DNA of 64,000 bases from Tepidamorphaceae bacterium (GTDB lineage: Bacteria; Pseudomonadota; Alphaproteobacteria; Rhizobiales; Tepidamorphaceae). The notes under the pieces are model-generated. The model was given only the letters and a program-made list of their open reading frames with translations, did no database searches and was not told the origin of the DNA. The position numbers and the translations under genes are program-made. Positions 8,600 to 16,615 of the stretch are shown here, piece by piece (within the stretch, counting starts at the first letter, position 1; each line of letters begins with the position of its first letter). The stretch spans positions 62,001 to 126,000 of the forward strand of contig JANQNT010000024.1 of assembly GCA_028279445.1 (NCBI GenBank). Reading direction: 5' to 3'.

Positions 8600-9319
8600 A
8601 TGGTCACCAAGGACACCACCGACAAGCAACTGGGCCGCTATCTGGAAGGGCAGGCGACCGGGGTTGGCACCGACGCGTACACGACCATGGGCGCGCGGCA
8701 CCGACAGGGCGGTTCGGCCTATTCGGGCGGCGCGTCCGGCGCCGGGGACGGCAGCGCGGGAATGCTGCTCGTCGCGCTTGTCCTGCTGCTGGCCGTTTCC
8801 TTCGCCTACTTCCACAACGCAGAACTGATCGAGTTTCATCTCGGCGATCCGCTGGGCGGATACTGGATGTTCGCAATCGTGACGTTCGTCGGCATCTCGT
8901 TCGTGCATGCCGCGACGTGGAAATTCGGCTTTTTTGGCGGAATGGGCTGCGCGCTGTTGTCGGTCTTCCCGACGATCTACGCCTCTACGCTTGCCCTGTT
9001 CGACGTGTATTTTCCCTATTACACGCTGATCTTCGATTCCCCGGTCAGTGTCGGCTGGGACCGGATGTTCAAGCATTTCTGCGCCGTTGCCACGATCATC
9101 GTCTTCCTGGTCGCGGTGTTCCAGATGAACCGCTTCTACCGGGTTCTCAAGATGCCGGTGGAGCCGAAGGAAGACGCCAAGCTCCCCGGCGCGCTGCTCG
9201 CCGTGCTGCGCTGGCATATCACCTTGTCGCTGATCGCCGGCTTCGCCAGCGCGGCGCTCTTCATCGTGCTGGCGCTGATAACCGATACGCGCAGCTACAA
9301 CGCGGTGCAGCTCACCTGA
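8600..9319 (+). CDS. Hypothetical multi-pass membrane protein
   Basis: A 239-residue protein of unknown function. A glycine/serine-rich polar N-terminus (residues 1-53) precedes a hydrophobic helix at about 54-70. Three more helices follow (about residues 90-108, 113-135 and 170-190), then a polar linker (PVEPKEDAKLP) and a last helix near the C-terminus. No catalytic motif is visible. It lies between rsmE and gshA on the same strand, with gaps of 91 and 136 bases. Codon use matches its neighbours. I do not recognise the family. Confidence 0.75.
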   Translation: MVTKDTTDKQLGRYLEGQATGVGTDAYTTMGARHRQGGSAYSGGASGAGDGSAGMLLVALVLLLAVSFAYFHNAELIEFHLGDPLGGYWMFAIVTFVGISFVHAATWKFGFFGGMGCALLSVFPTIYASTLALFDVYFPYYTLIFDSPVSVGWDRMFKHFCAVATIIVFLVAVFQMNRFYRVLKMPVEPKEDAKLPGALLAVLRWHITLSLIAGFASAALFIVLALITDTRSYNAVQLT

Positions 9320-9455
9320 GGCGTTCATCACGCACGCGCAGGGCCACCATGCATGTTGGGACTTGTCGCCGGACAGCACGGGGTCTACAGCACTGGCAAA
9401 GCGCGCCCCGGCGACATGGTGATGCGCGCGGACGGACAGGGACAGGAAACGGCCC

Positions 9456-10826
9456 ATGGCTCGCGACCAGGATGACCTGAGGCCGATTGGCGCGCGCGAG
9501 GAACTGGTGGCGGAGCTGGAGGCCGGCTGCAAGCCGCCAGACGACTTCCGCATCGGTACCGAACACGAGAAGTTCGGTTTCCGGCTTCTGGACCGCACCC
9601 CCGTCCCCTATGAAGGCGATGACGGCATCCGCGCGCTGCTGGAGAACATGCAGGCGATCCTGCGCTGGCAGCCGATCCTCGACGAGGGCCGCATCATCGG
9701 CCTCACCGACCCGACCGGCGGTGGCGCCATCTCGCTGGAGCCCGGCGGCCAGTTCGAGCTTTCCGGCGCGCCGCTCAAGTCGATCCACCACACCTGCCGG
9801 GAGGTGCATTCCCATCTGGCGCAGGTGCGCGAGGTGGCCGACCGGCTCGGCATCGGTTTTCTCGGCGTCGGCGTGTCGCCGAAGTGGACCCGCGACGAGA
9901 CGCCGGTGATGCCCAAGAGCCGCTACAAGATCATGATGTCCTACATGCCCAAGGTGGGCGGCAAGGGCCTCGACATGATGTTCCGCACCTGCACGGTGCA
10001 GGTGAACCTCGATTTCTCCAGCGAAGCCGACATGGTGCGCAAGATGCGCGCCGGCCTGGCGCTGCAGCCGATTGCCACGGCGCTGTTCGCCAACTCGCCG
10101 TTTCTGGAAAGCGAACCGAACGGCTACCTCTCCTACCGCAGCGAGATCTGGCGCGACACCGATCCGGACCGCTCCGGCATGCTGCCGTTTGCCTTCGAGG
10201 ATGGTTTCGGCTTCGAGCGCTACGTCGACTATGCGCTCGATGTGCCGATGTACTTCGTCAAGCGCGGCGAGACCTATCACGACGTCGCCGGCCAGTCGTT
10301 CCGCGACCTGCTCGACGGCAAGCTGCCGGGGCTTCCCGGAGAGGTCGCCATGCGCTCCGACTGGGTCAACCACCTCTCGACGATCTTCCCGGAGGTGCGC
10401 CTGAAGCGCTTCCTTGAGATGCGCGGCACGGACGGCAGCCCCTGGCGCGGCATCTGCGCGCTGCCGGCACTCTGGGTCGGCCTGCTCTACGACGACACCG
10501 CGCTCGACGCGGCTCTCGACCTGATCGCCGGTTGGACCGACGAGGAACGCCAGGGCCTGCGCGACGCGGTGCCGAAGACCGCGCTCAAGACCCCGTTCCG
10601 CAACACCACCGTGCAGGAGATCGCGGTTCAGGTGGTGGAGATTGCCCGCGACGGGCTGAAGCGGCGCGCTGCCGGCTTCGGCGGGGAGGCGGACGAGACC
10701 CGCTTCATCGAGCCGCTGGCGGAGATCGCCGAGACCGGCGTCACCAATGCCGAACGGCTGCTCGGCCTCTATCGCGGCGAATGGGGCGGCGACATCGACC
10801 GATTGTTCTGCGAGGAGGCGTATTGA
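9456..10826 (+). CDS. gshA: Glutamate--cysteine ligase (GCS2/plant type)
   Basis: Makes gamma-glutamylcysteine from glutamate, cysteine and ATP, the first step of glutathione synthesis. At 456 residues it fits the alphaproteobacterial/plant GCS2 type rather than the gammaproteobacterial enzyme. Recognisable blocks are [12 protein letters not shown] near residue 30, the glycine-rich [17 protein letters not shown] near residue 90, and [16 protein letters not shown] near residue 175. The stop overlaps the TTG start of the next gene. The 136 bases upstream hold no other gene that I can see. Confidence 0.94.
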   Translation: MARDQDDLRPIGAREELVAELEAGCKPPDDFRIGTEHEKFGFRLLDRTPVPYEGDDGIRALLENMQAILRWQPILDEGRIIGLTDPTGGGAISLEPGGQFELSGAPLKSIHHTCREVHSHLAQVREVADRLGIGFLGVGVSPKWTRDETPVMPKSRYKIMMSYMPKVGGKGLDMMFRTCTVQVNLDFSSEADMVRKMRAGLALQPIATALFANSPFLESEPNGYLSYRSEIWRDTDPDRSGMLPFAFEDGFGFERYVDYALDVPMYFVKRGETYHDVAGQSFRDLLDGKLPGLPGEVAMRSDWVNHLSTIFPEVRLKRFLEMRGTDGSPWRGICALPALWVGLLYDDTALDAALDLIAGWTDEERQGLRDAVPKTALKTPFRNTTVQEIAVQVVEIARDGLKRRAAGFGGEADETRFIEPLAEIAETGVTNAERLLGLYRGEWGGDIDRLFCEEAY

Positions 10827-11746
10827 GCGCCTCCGCCGTCGATCGCAAGGTGCTGGGCCTGTTCGCGATCGTTGTCTTCACCTGGGGCACGAGCTGGTAT
10901 CCGATCACCATTCATGTGCGCTATGTGGCGCCGGAGACCGCGCTGTTCTGGCGGTTCCTTTTCTCCTCGCTGCTGATGTTCGCCGTGGTGCGCTGGCAGG
11001 GGGTGACCTTGCGCTTTGCGCCGCGCCATCATCTGTGGTTCGCCGGCATGGGCGCCTGCCTGTTCTGCTTCAACTACCTGCTGATGTACTACGCGGCCTT
11101 CGAGCTGGCTTCCGGCATGCTGGCGGTGATCTTCTCTACCGCCGCCGTGTGGGGGATGGCCATCGACGCGGCCGTCTTCCGCCGCCCGGTTGGCCTGCGC
11201 GCGGTCGCCGGCGCGGCGGTGGGGATCGGCGGTCTGGTGCTTGTCTTCGCCCCGGAGATCGCGGCAGCCGAGGTGTCTGAAGCGACGCTGGGTGCCGTCG
11301 GCCTGGCGCTGGCGGGGACGCTGGTCTTCTCCATCGGCAGCTCCTTTTCGGCTGCCGCGCAGAAACGCGGCCTGACCATACGCGGCGCCACCGCCTGGGC
11401 GCTGGTCTACGGCACCGTGCTGCTGCTTGTCGTCGTGTTGGCCGGCGGCAACGGATTTGCCCTTCCCGCCGCGCCCGACTTCGTTCTGGCCATGACCTGG
11501 CACGTGGTGTTCACCACGGCGATCGCGTTCGCGGCCTATCTGGCGCTGGTCGGGCGCATCGGCGTCGGCGGGGCGGCCTACACGACCGTGGTCTTCCCGC
11601 TCGTCGCGCTGACGCTGTCGGCATGGCTGGAAGGCTACCAGTGGACGCTTGCCGCCGCCATTGGCGTCGTGCTGGTCGGCGCCGGCAATGTTCTGGTGCT
11701 CTCGGGGGGCAGGGCGCGGCCCGCCGCGAAAGCCGGCGCAGCCTGA
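10823..11746 (+). CDS. EamA-family (DMT superfamily) transporter
   Basis: A 307-residue inner-membrane protein with ten predicted hydrophobic helices arranged as two EamA repeats. The first starts at [18 protein letters not shown], the second around residue 150. Such proteins usually export small metabolites; the substrate is unknown. The start is inferred as TTG 10823, which overlaps the gshA stop (TTGA) and has GAGGAGG 5 bases upstream. A longer frame from 10532 lies inside gshA. Coupling to gshA hints at a thiol or amino-acid-related cargo, but this is inference. Confidence 0.85.
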   Translation: MSASAVDRKVLGLFAIVVFTWGTSWYPITIHVRYVAPETALFWRFLFSSLLMFAVVRWQGVTLRFAPRHHLWFAGMGACLFCFNYLLMYYAAFELASGMLAVIFSTAAVWGMAIDAAVFRRPVGLRAVAGAAVGIGGLVLVFAPEIAAAEVSEATLGAVGLALAGTLVFSIGSSFSAAAQKRGLTIRGATAWALVYGTVLLLVVVLAGGNGFALPAAPDFVLAMTWHVVFTTAIAFAAYLALVGRIGVGGAAYTTVVFPLVALTLSAWLEGYQWTLAAAIGVVLVGAGNVLVLSGGRARPAAKAGAA

Positions 11747-11762
11747 TTTACGGGTACAGGAC

Positions 11763-12626
11763 CTAGGCCACCTGCGGCGGGGCGAGGTTGTTGAGGCTGC
11801 GCTCGATGTGATCGGCCAGCGCGTCATGCACCGGCAGCGTGGCGTGCTTGGCGCGCAGCATGGCGATTTCGCACACCGGCAGCGGGGGGAACCCGTCACA
11901 CTGGGTCAGGATGCGCACATCGGAGCGGATGGCGCTTTCCGGCAGCACGCTGATCGCCAGCCCCGCCGACACGGCGCTGTTGAGCGCCGCCGCGCTGCTC
12001 GATGTGTAGGTGATGCGCCAATCCCGGCCGATCCGTTTCAGGCCGTCGACCGCCGCCATGCGCCATGAGCAGTGTTCGCCGCCTACCGCCAGCGGCACCG
12101 GGTTCTGCTGTGCGGCGCACAGCGATTCCGACGTCACCCAGTGCATCGGCTCGCGGCGCACGATGGTGCCGCCAGTATCGCCATAGGTGGTGATGCCGAT
12201 GTCGAGTTCGCCGGCGCGCACCTTGTTGGCGATCGCCCGCGACCCGTGACAGTCGACGATCACCTCCACCGACGGATGCGTGCGGTGGAAGGCAGCCAGG
12301 ACCCGCGGGAGCAGCCGCTCCGCATAGTCGTCCGGCAGGCCGAGCCGCACCATGCCGGCCATCTCCTCGCCGGAAACCGCGGTCAGCGCCGCATTGTTCA
12401 GCGCCAGTATCTTCTGCGCGTAGGAGACCAGCGTGCGCCCTTCCGAGGTCAACTGGATGTCGCGTCCGTTGCGGGTGAACAGCTCACGGTCCAGCCGCTC
12501 CTCCAGCTTCTTGATCTGCATGGAGACCGCCGACTGGGTGCGGTGCACCTCTTCCGCCGCGCGCGTGAAACTGCCGGTCTCCGCGACGGCCAGGAAGGTC
12601 CGCAACTGGTCGCTGTCGAGAATCAT
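11763..12626 (-). CDS. LysR-family transcriptional regulator
   Basis: A 287-residue regulator. The N-terminal winged helix-turn-helix is clear (LRTFLAVAETGSFTRAAEEV, then RTQSAVSMQIKKLE, residues 8-50), followed by a periplasmic-binding-protein-like effector domain starting around residue 90. LysR proteins typically bind T-N11-A sites near their own promoters. A palindrome with that spacing lies 64 bases upstream at 12690-12706. It is convergent with the EamA transporter and divergent from the DUF1127 gene, either of which could be a target. The ligand is unknown. Confidence 0.9.
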   Translation of the reverse strand: MILDSDQLRTFLAVAETGSFTRAAEEVHRTQSAVSMQIKKLEERLDRELFTRNGRDIQLTSEGRTLVSYAQKILALNNAALTAVSGEEMAGMVRLGLPDDYAERLLPRVLAAFHRTHPSVEVIVDCHGSRAIANKVRAGELDIGITTYGDTGGTIVRREPMHWVTSESLCAAQQNPVPLAVGGEHCSWRMAAVDGLKRIGRDWRITYTSSSAAALNSAVSAGLAISVLPESAIRSDVRILTQCDGFPPLPVCEIAMLRAKHATLPVHDALADHIERSLNNLAPPQVA

Positions 12627-12689
12627 GTCGAACGCCTCAACGTTTGCTCTGCCCGAACCATCAGTATTTCGAATGCGTCACATAAATAA

Positions 12690-12706
12690 CATTCGTTGGA
12701 CGAATG
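12690..12706. promoter_or_regulatory. Candidate LysR operator palindrome
   Basis: CATTCG-TTGGA-CGAATG is a perfect inverted repeat (6-5-6) in the 296-base gap between the divergent LysR and DUF1127 genes. It contains a T-N11-A core, the usual LysR-box form. A related half site (TTCGAATGCG) lies at about 12668-12677. The rest of the gap (12627-12922) shows no gene I can support. Confidence 0.45.
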
Positions 12707-12922
12707 AGCAACCACCCGCCACATTGCATCCTGTCGAACCCGAAAATTCGACGATGCCGAGTGAATTGCAGCACGCCCGGCATCCGCCTGACCCGGACGC
12801 GTCTCCCATCCCCTCTGCCCGCGACGCGTCCGGGAACGGCACCGCTCGGCCCGGCGGCCGCGCGGACTGAAACGATCGCCTGGCGACAGTGCTGCGCCAG
12901 AAAGACAAGAGGAGTGAAGACC

Positions 12923-13246
12923 ATGACGGACAGAGCGTTCCATCACAGCGGCGGTTCCGGTTCGGCCCAGGATGTTGATCTTTATCGCCTGGCGGGCCTT
13001 TCCGTGCGGCCTTTCGCGGCCCTGGCCAGCCACTTCCGGCGCCGTGCGGCACTCGCCGATCTCTCCGCTCTCGATGACCGCATGCTGTCGGATATCGGCC
13101 TGCAGCGTTTCGATATCGAGGATGCGGCCCGCCTCCCGCTGTCGCAGGACGTCACCCGTTTCCTGCGCGAGCGTGCCATCGAGCGCAAGCGTTCGGCAAC
13201 GCGCGGTGTGCATCGCCGGCACCTGCCGGGAGACGGCGACGCATGA
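12923..13246 (+). CDS. DUF1127 domain protein
   Basis: A 107-residue basic protein. The DUF1127 core is residues about 40-70: RRRAALADLSALDDRMLSDI followed by GLQRFDIE. Small DUF1127 proteins in rhizobia and Agrobacterium have been linked to RNA turnover, phosphate/carbon metabolism and stress. This one has extra arginine/histidine-rich flanks. ATG 12923 has a GAGGAG site 8-9 bases upstream; an open frame further upstream (from 12704) lacks a ribosome site and crosses the LysR promoter area. It is followed by a GC-rich hairpin at 13290-13320. Confidence 0.8.
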   Translation: MTDRAFHHSGGSGSAQDVDLYRLAGLSVRPFAALASHFRRRAALADLSALDDRMLSDIGLQRFDIEDAARLPLSQDVTRFLRERAIERKRSATRGVHRRHLPGDGDA

Positions 13247-13289
13247 TAGATGGCCATGACCCGGGCCGCGAGAGGCCCGAGACAAGGAA

Positions 13290-13320
13290 AAGCCCGCGAC
13301 GGAAAGCCCGCCGCGGGCTT
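13290..13320 (+). terminator. Probable bidirectional terminator hairpin
   Basis: A 9-bp perfect stem AAGCCCGCG / CGCGGGCTT (13290-13298 and 13312-13320) with a 13-base loop, followed on the plus strand by a pyrimidine-rich CTTCTTCGTT. It lies between the convergent DUF1127 and DUF937 genes, so it could serve both. Confidence 0.65.
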
Positions 13321-13363
13321 CTTCGTTCAGGAGGTCCTGATTCAGCAGGCCGTGCCTGGGTGG

Positions 13364-14089
13364 CTACCTGCGCCCACCCATGAATTGCTCGAAGATGCGT
13401 CCCATCGCCTCCGCGTTGGCATCCTGGGTCTTGCGGCCGGCGGTGAACAGGGCGTCGACGATCTCGGCCGGATCGAAGCCGCTCCCCTTCTTCTTGCCGG
13501 CATCCGTGCCGCCCAGCATGCTGGCGAACATCTCCTGCATCATCTCGGCCATCGGATTGGCGCCTGCTGTGCCGGCGCGCATCATCTGTTCCATCATCTG
13601 CTGCATCGGATTGCTGGCGGATGCGCCTGCGCCCATCATCTGTTGCATCATCTGCTGCATGGGGTTGGTGTTCGCTCCCTGGCGAGCCAGGCCGCCCATC
13701 ATCATCGAGGCGATGACCGGCAGCATCTGACGGTACATTTCCGTACCAATGCCGGTCATGGCGGCCGCCTGGTCGGACACCGCCCGGCTGACCGCCTTCG
13801 ATCCGAACATCTGGCTCAGCACGTCGTTGCCGTGCTCGCGCGCCTCGTCGCTCTCGGTCGACTCGGGCTGCTCGAAGAAGCGCTCGAAGCTGCCCGAACC
13901 GAGCTTGCCGAAGAAGTCCTGCATGGCTTCCAGCGACTGCGCCTGCCGGCGCATTCCCTCGTTGAAGGCCGGCATCAGCGCTTCGACGGCCTGGCGCGTC
14001 TGGTCGGGATGCAGCCCAAACTGCCGCGACAGGTTTTCCATCGCGGCGCCGTTCTGCGCCTGGCTGAGCATTTCGAACATGTTGATCAT
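13364..14089 (-). CDS. DUF937-type protein with methionine-rich repeats
   Basis: A 241-residue cytoplasmic protein. The N-terminal half (MENLSRQFGLHPDQTRQAVE, then DVLSQMFGSK near residue 90) matches DUF937 proteins. The unusual part is residues 142-188, where NPMQQMMQQMM, NPMQQMMEQMM and NPMAEMMQEMF recur at an exact 18-residue period. This is followed by a lysine-rich linker and a C-terminal helix ending GRIFEQFMGGRR. No function is known to me. Start 14089 is chosen because upstream sequence belongs to the gap before the MATE gene. The frame stays open far upstream only because the antisense of GC-rich DNA lacks stops. Confidence 0.8.
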   Translation of the reverse strand: MINMFEMLSQAQNGAAMENLSRQFGLHPDQTRQAVEALMPAFNEGMRRQAQSLEAMQDFFGKLGSGSFERFFEQPESTESDEAREHGNDVLSQMFGSKAVSRAVSDQAAAMTGIGTEMYRQMLPVIASMMMGGLARQGANTNPMQQMMQQMMGAGASASNPMQQMMEQMMRAGTAGANPMAEMMQEMFASMLGGTDAGKKKGSGFDPAEIVDALFTAGRKTQDANAEAMGRIFEQFMGGRR

Positions 14090-14190
14090 TGCGCTGCGGG
14101 GGTCCTGTGCTGGAACTGAAATCGGCGGTTGTGTCGCCCACAAGGTGCGCGCCGCCGTGCGTCGTGTCAATTTTCGGCGGCCGCAGTGGG

Positions 14191-15615
14191 TTAACCAGCG
14201 GTCGCGCTCTTGCCGGTGGAGAAGGCCGGCACCGCCATGCCGGCGCGCGGCGGCACGTCGTCGCCGCTCTCGCCCTTTTCCAGCCGCGCGATGACGCGAA
14301 ACGCAACGATGACCGCCAGAACGCCGAAGACGAGCCCGCCGAAAGCCTGTCCGAGCAGAGCGCCGGGTGCCCCGAGGACCATCGCGCCAAGCCACACCAG
14401 CGGAATGGTGCCCAGCGTCGCGCGGCCCCAGTTGAACAGCGTCGAATACCCGGCAAACCCGAGATTGTTGAAGGCGGCGTTGGCCACGAACAGCATGCCG
14501 TTGAAGACGAAGCCGCCGGCAACGAACAGGCAGAAGAAGGAGACCAGTTCGCCGGCCGGACCGGAGATGCCGAAGGCGGCCACGATCAACTGGTTGCAAG
14601 CCGCCAGCAGCGCCCAGACGACCAGCGTGTAGGCCAGCGTCAGCATCTGCGCGTCGCGTAGCGTGCGGCGCACGCGGTCGAAGCGCTGCGCGCCGAAATT
14701 CTGGCCGACGATCGGCCCCACCGCGCCCGACAGGGCGAACAGGAAGCCGAAGGCGAACGGAATGAGGCGGCCGATGACGGCCCAGCCGGCAACCGCTGAA
14801 TCGCCGAACTCGGCGATTGACCGCGTGACGAAGGCGTTGCCGACCGGCGTCGCCACATTGGTCAGCACCGCGGGCAGGGCGATCGCCCAGATCGCCGTCA
14901 GGTGCCGCAGCGTTTGCGCCAATCTCGGACGCGCGACCAGATCGTTGACGCGCACGGCTCCGTACAATCCGACCAGTGCCAGCACCATCCGCGACAGGAT
15001 CGAGGCGATCGCCGCCCCGTCGAGACCAAGCTCGAACCCGAAGATGAGGATCGGATCGAGGATCGCCGTCGCGACACCGCCGGACAGCGTCACCCCCATG
15101 GCCCGGCGCGCATCGCCGGCGGCGCGCAGAAAGGCGGACAGGATCATGCCCAGACCCAGCAGCGGCGTTGCCGGCAGCACGAAGAGCAGGAAGCGTTGGG
15201 CCAGCGCGTGCGTATTGCCCTCCGCGCCGAGCAGCGTCAGCAACGGTCCCAGCAATGGCAGCGCCAGTATCACCAGCAATACGCTCGCCACCAGCATGAA
15301 GACGAGCGCGGAAGCCGCAAGCCGTCGGGCCTCGGCGCGCTCGCCGGCGCCCAGTTGCCGCGAGACGAGCGCCGTGCCGGCGATCGCGATGCCGATGCAC
15401 ACGGAGGTTGCGAAGAACAGCACCGTGCCGGCATAGCCGATGGCCGCGGCGAGTTCGCGTTCTCCCAGTAGGCTGATGTAGAAGATGTTGGCCAGATCGA
15501 CCGCGAAGATCGCCATCAGCCCGACCGATGCCGTCGAGGTCATGACGGCGACGTGGCGCATCGTCGAACCGGTGGTGAAGACGCCCTGTTGGCGGCTACC
15601 GGGCGGACTGGCCAT
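14191..15615 (-). CDS. MATE-family efflux transporter
   Basis: A 474-residue inner-membrane cation-coupled drug/metabolite exporter with 12 hydrophobic helices in two six-helix halves (roughly residues 25-230 and 250-460). Characteristic MatE features are SRQLGAGERAEARR near residue 85 and VGQNFGAQRFDRVRR in the second half, the equivalent loop after helix 8. It lies upstream of the DUF937 gene on the same strand, with a 101-base gap. The substrate is unknown. The region 15616-15809 upstream contains only a terminator-like hairpin. Confidence 0.9.
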   Translation of the reverse strand: MASPPGSRQQGVFTTGSTMRHVAVMTSTASVGLMAIFAVDLANIFYISLLGERELAAAIGYAGTVLFFATSVCIGIAIAGTALVSRQLGAGERAEARRLAASALVFMLVASVLLVILALPLLGPLLTLLGAEGNTHALAQRFLLFVLPATPLLGLGMILSAFLRAAGDARRAMGVTLSGGVATAILDPILIFGFELGLDGAAIASILSRMVLALVGLYGAVRVNDLVARPRLAQTLRHLTAIWAIALPAVLTNVATPVGNAFVTRSIAEFGDSAVAGWAVIGRLIPFAFGFLFALSGAVGPIVGQNFGAQRFDRVRRTLRDAQMLTLAYTLVVWALLAACNQLIVAAFGISGPAGELVSFFCLFVAGGFVFNGMLFVANAAFNNLGFAGYSTLFNWGRATLGTIPLVWLGAMVLGAPGALLGQAFGGLVFGVLAVIVAFRVIARLEKGESGDDVPPRAGMAVPAFSTGKSATAG

Positions 15616-15716
15616 TGTTTCTCCGCACGCGACGGGACGGTTGCGCTGGTGTCAGCGCGATCCACCGCCGGGCGGCGGAAAAGGCACCAGAAGAAAAGGC
15701 ATCAGAAAAGGAAAAG

Positions 15717-15741
15717 GCATCGATGGTTGCCCATCGACGCC
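15717..15741 (-). terminator. Rho-independent terminator of the 52-residue lipoprotein gene
   Basis: On the minus strand a GGC(C/A)TCGATGG stem with a 4-base loop (core CCATCGA/TCGATGG plus three outer pairs, one mismatch) is followed by TTTTCCTTTTC. It lies 69 bases after the stop of the lipoprotein gene at 15810-15968. The T-rich tail includes repeated GATGCCTTTTC-like words (about 15673-15720). Confidence 0.55.
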
Positions 15742-15809
15742 CCTGAACCCCCGTTTGTACCTTGACCCGCTTATTCGCAGGGGCAAGCGTAAAACGTATG
15801 TCTGCTGAC

Positions 15810-15968
15810 TTACTTCCAGTCGGCGGCCGGCTCGACGGCGAGCGTCGGAGCGGACGTGACCGGAGCGTAGCCCTTGGTCTCAAGCGGCTGCTTGTGATGA
15901 TGGTCGCAGGCAGCAAGAGCAAGCGAAGCCGCAGCCACGCCAGCGATGATGAAGAAACGAGTCGTCAT
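15810..15968 (-). CDS. Small lipoprotein, 52 residues (microlipoprotein unit 1)
   Basis: A lipoprotein signal peptide MTTRFFIIAGVAAASLALAA is followed by lipobox Cys21 and a short mature peptide with a DHHHK cluster, then proline/alanine-rich sequence. It is expected to be acylated and anchored in the cell envelope; the function is unknown. The histidine cluster could bind metal, which is speculation. GGGGG lies upstream of the ATG. It shares its signal sequence pattern, ribosome site and upstream boxes with the 28-residue gene at 16336-16422, so the two look like a duplication. An open frame further upstream to 16100 runs through the promoter and is not used. Confidence 0.75.
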   Translation of the reverse strand: MTTRFFIIAGVAAASLALAACDHHHKQPLETKGYAPVTSAPTLAVEPAADWK

Positions 15969-16008
15969 TGTTGGGTACCCCCAAAGGTGAACCAAAGCGA
16001 GTCGGAAA

Positions 16009-16034
16009 GTATCGATGTGGCCGGGCGCGTGCAA
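16009..16034 (-). promoter_or_regulatory. Candidate promoter of microlipoprotein unit 1
   Basis: On the minus strand TTGCAC (16029-16034) and GATAC (within CGATAC, 16009-16014) form a -35/-10-like pair. The same TTGCRCGCG-N11-CGATAC arrangement occurs upstream of unit 2, with the same 41-base distance to the ATG. Conservation between duplicates is the main support. The 15-base spacer is shorter than the sigma-70 optimum. Confidence 0.5.
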
Positions 16035-16335
16035 CCGGCAGTTTCGCTGCGCCACGGATTCACCACAGGTTTGCGCAGCGACGATGTAAATCTGCAACAC
16101 AATGGCTGTGACGGCCGGAGGAGGGACGTCTTCGGCAATGTTGCCAAAGCACGGAAATTCAGCGCTTTCGGGATGATCGAAGGTCGCCCCACAACGTCAC
16201 GGGCAAGCCGGAACCGGTTGCTACCTGCGTTGTGGATCGATCAGGAACACGGCGGCGTCCTGTGGGATGCCGCCGTGTCGTTGTCCGCGAAAATCGCAAA
16301 GGTCGCGATCTTCCGAAACTGGGTGCGCGACGCCG
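16035..16335. other. Intergenic stretch between microlipoprotein units
   Basis: About 300 bases with no gene I can support. It contains a perfect 10-bp hairpin ACACGGCGGC/GCCGCCGTGT (16247-16256 and 16269-16278, 12-base loop) that could end the unit 2 transcript, though the following bases are not strongly T-rich. A possible minus-strand frame covering 15965-16192 reads through the unit 1 promoter and looks spurious. Confidence 0.4.
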
Positions 16336-16422
16336 CTACAGCCCGTATCCGAAGTGTTCGCAGCCGGCGAGTGCAAGTGAGGTCGCCGCCACGCATGCGA
16401 TGATATAGAGACGCGTGATCAT
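16336..16422 (-). CDS. Tiny lipoprotein, 28 residues (microlipoprotein unit 2)
   Basis: Reads MITRLYIIACVAATSLALAG, then lipobox Cys21, then EHFGYGL and stop. The signal peptide aligns position by position with the 52-residue unit 1 (M-T-R, II-A, VAA-SLALA-C), with the cysteine at the same residue 21. A GGGGGA ribosome site sits at the same distance from the ATG as in unit 1. The mature peptide would be only 8 residues including the acylated cysteine and a histidine. The gene is below usual size cut-offs and likely to be missed by gene callers. Function unknown. Confidence 0.6.
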   Translation of the reverse strand: MITRLYIIACVAATSLALAGCEHFGYGL

Positions 16423-16462
16423 TGTCTTGGTCCCCCGCATAGTGGTTTGTACACCCAAAAGC

Positions 16463-16488
16463 GTATCGGGGCAGCGGTTCGCGCGCAA
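16463..16488 (-). promoter_or_regulatory. Candidate promoter of microlipoprotein unit 2
   Basis: TTGCGC (16483-16488) and CGATAC (16463-16468) on the minus strand repeat the unit 1 arrangement (TTGCRCGCG, 11 bases, CGATAC) and lie at the same distance (41 bases from -10 to ATG). The leader is predicted at about 33 bases. Confidence 0.5.
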
Positions 16489-16615
16489 GTTGTCCGGCCC
16501 AATGGCGGCGAAGGCGCCGGATTGAGACCGCCGGATGTCGATATGAAATGCGGCCCTGGCGTCGCGCGTCCGGCACGGCCGGAGGCTCGCTGCAACCGCG
16601 ACGCGATCCGGCTCG

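Noticed and set aside
14090-15400. In-frame extension of the DUF937 gene into the MATE gene region (to 15400)
   Set aside because: The MATE transporter is coherent in another frame over the same bases; the extension is arginine/alanine-rich noise.
15965-16192. 75-codon minus-strand frame upstream of the small lipoprotein
   Set aside because: It overlaps the lipoprotein promoter, lacks a ribosome site and has no recognisable features.
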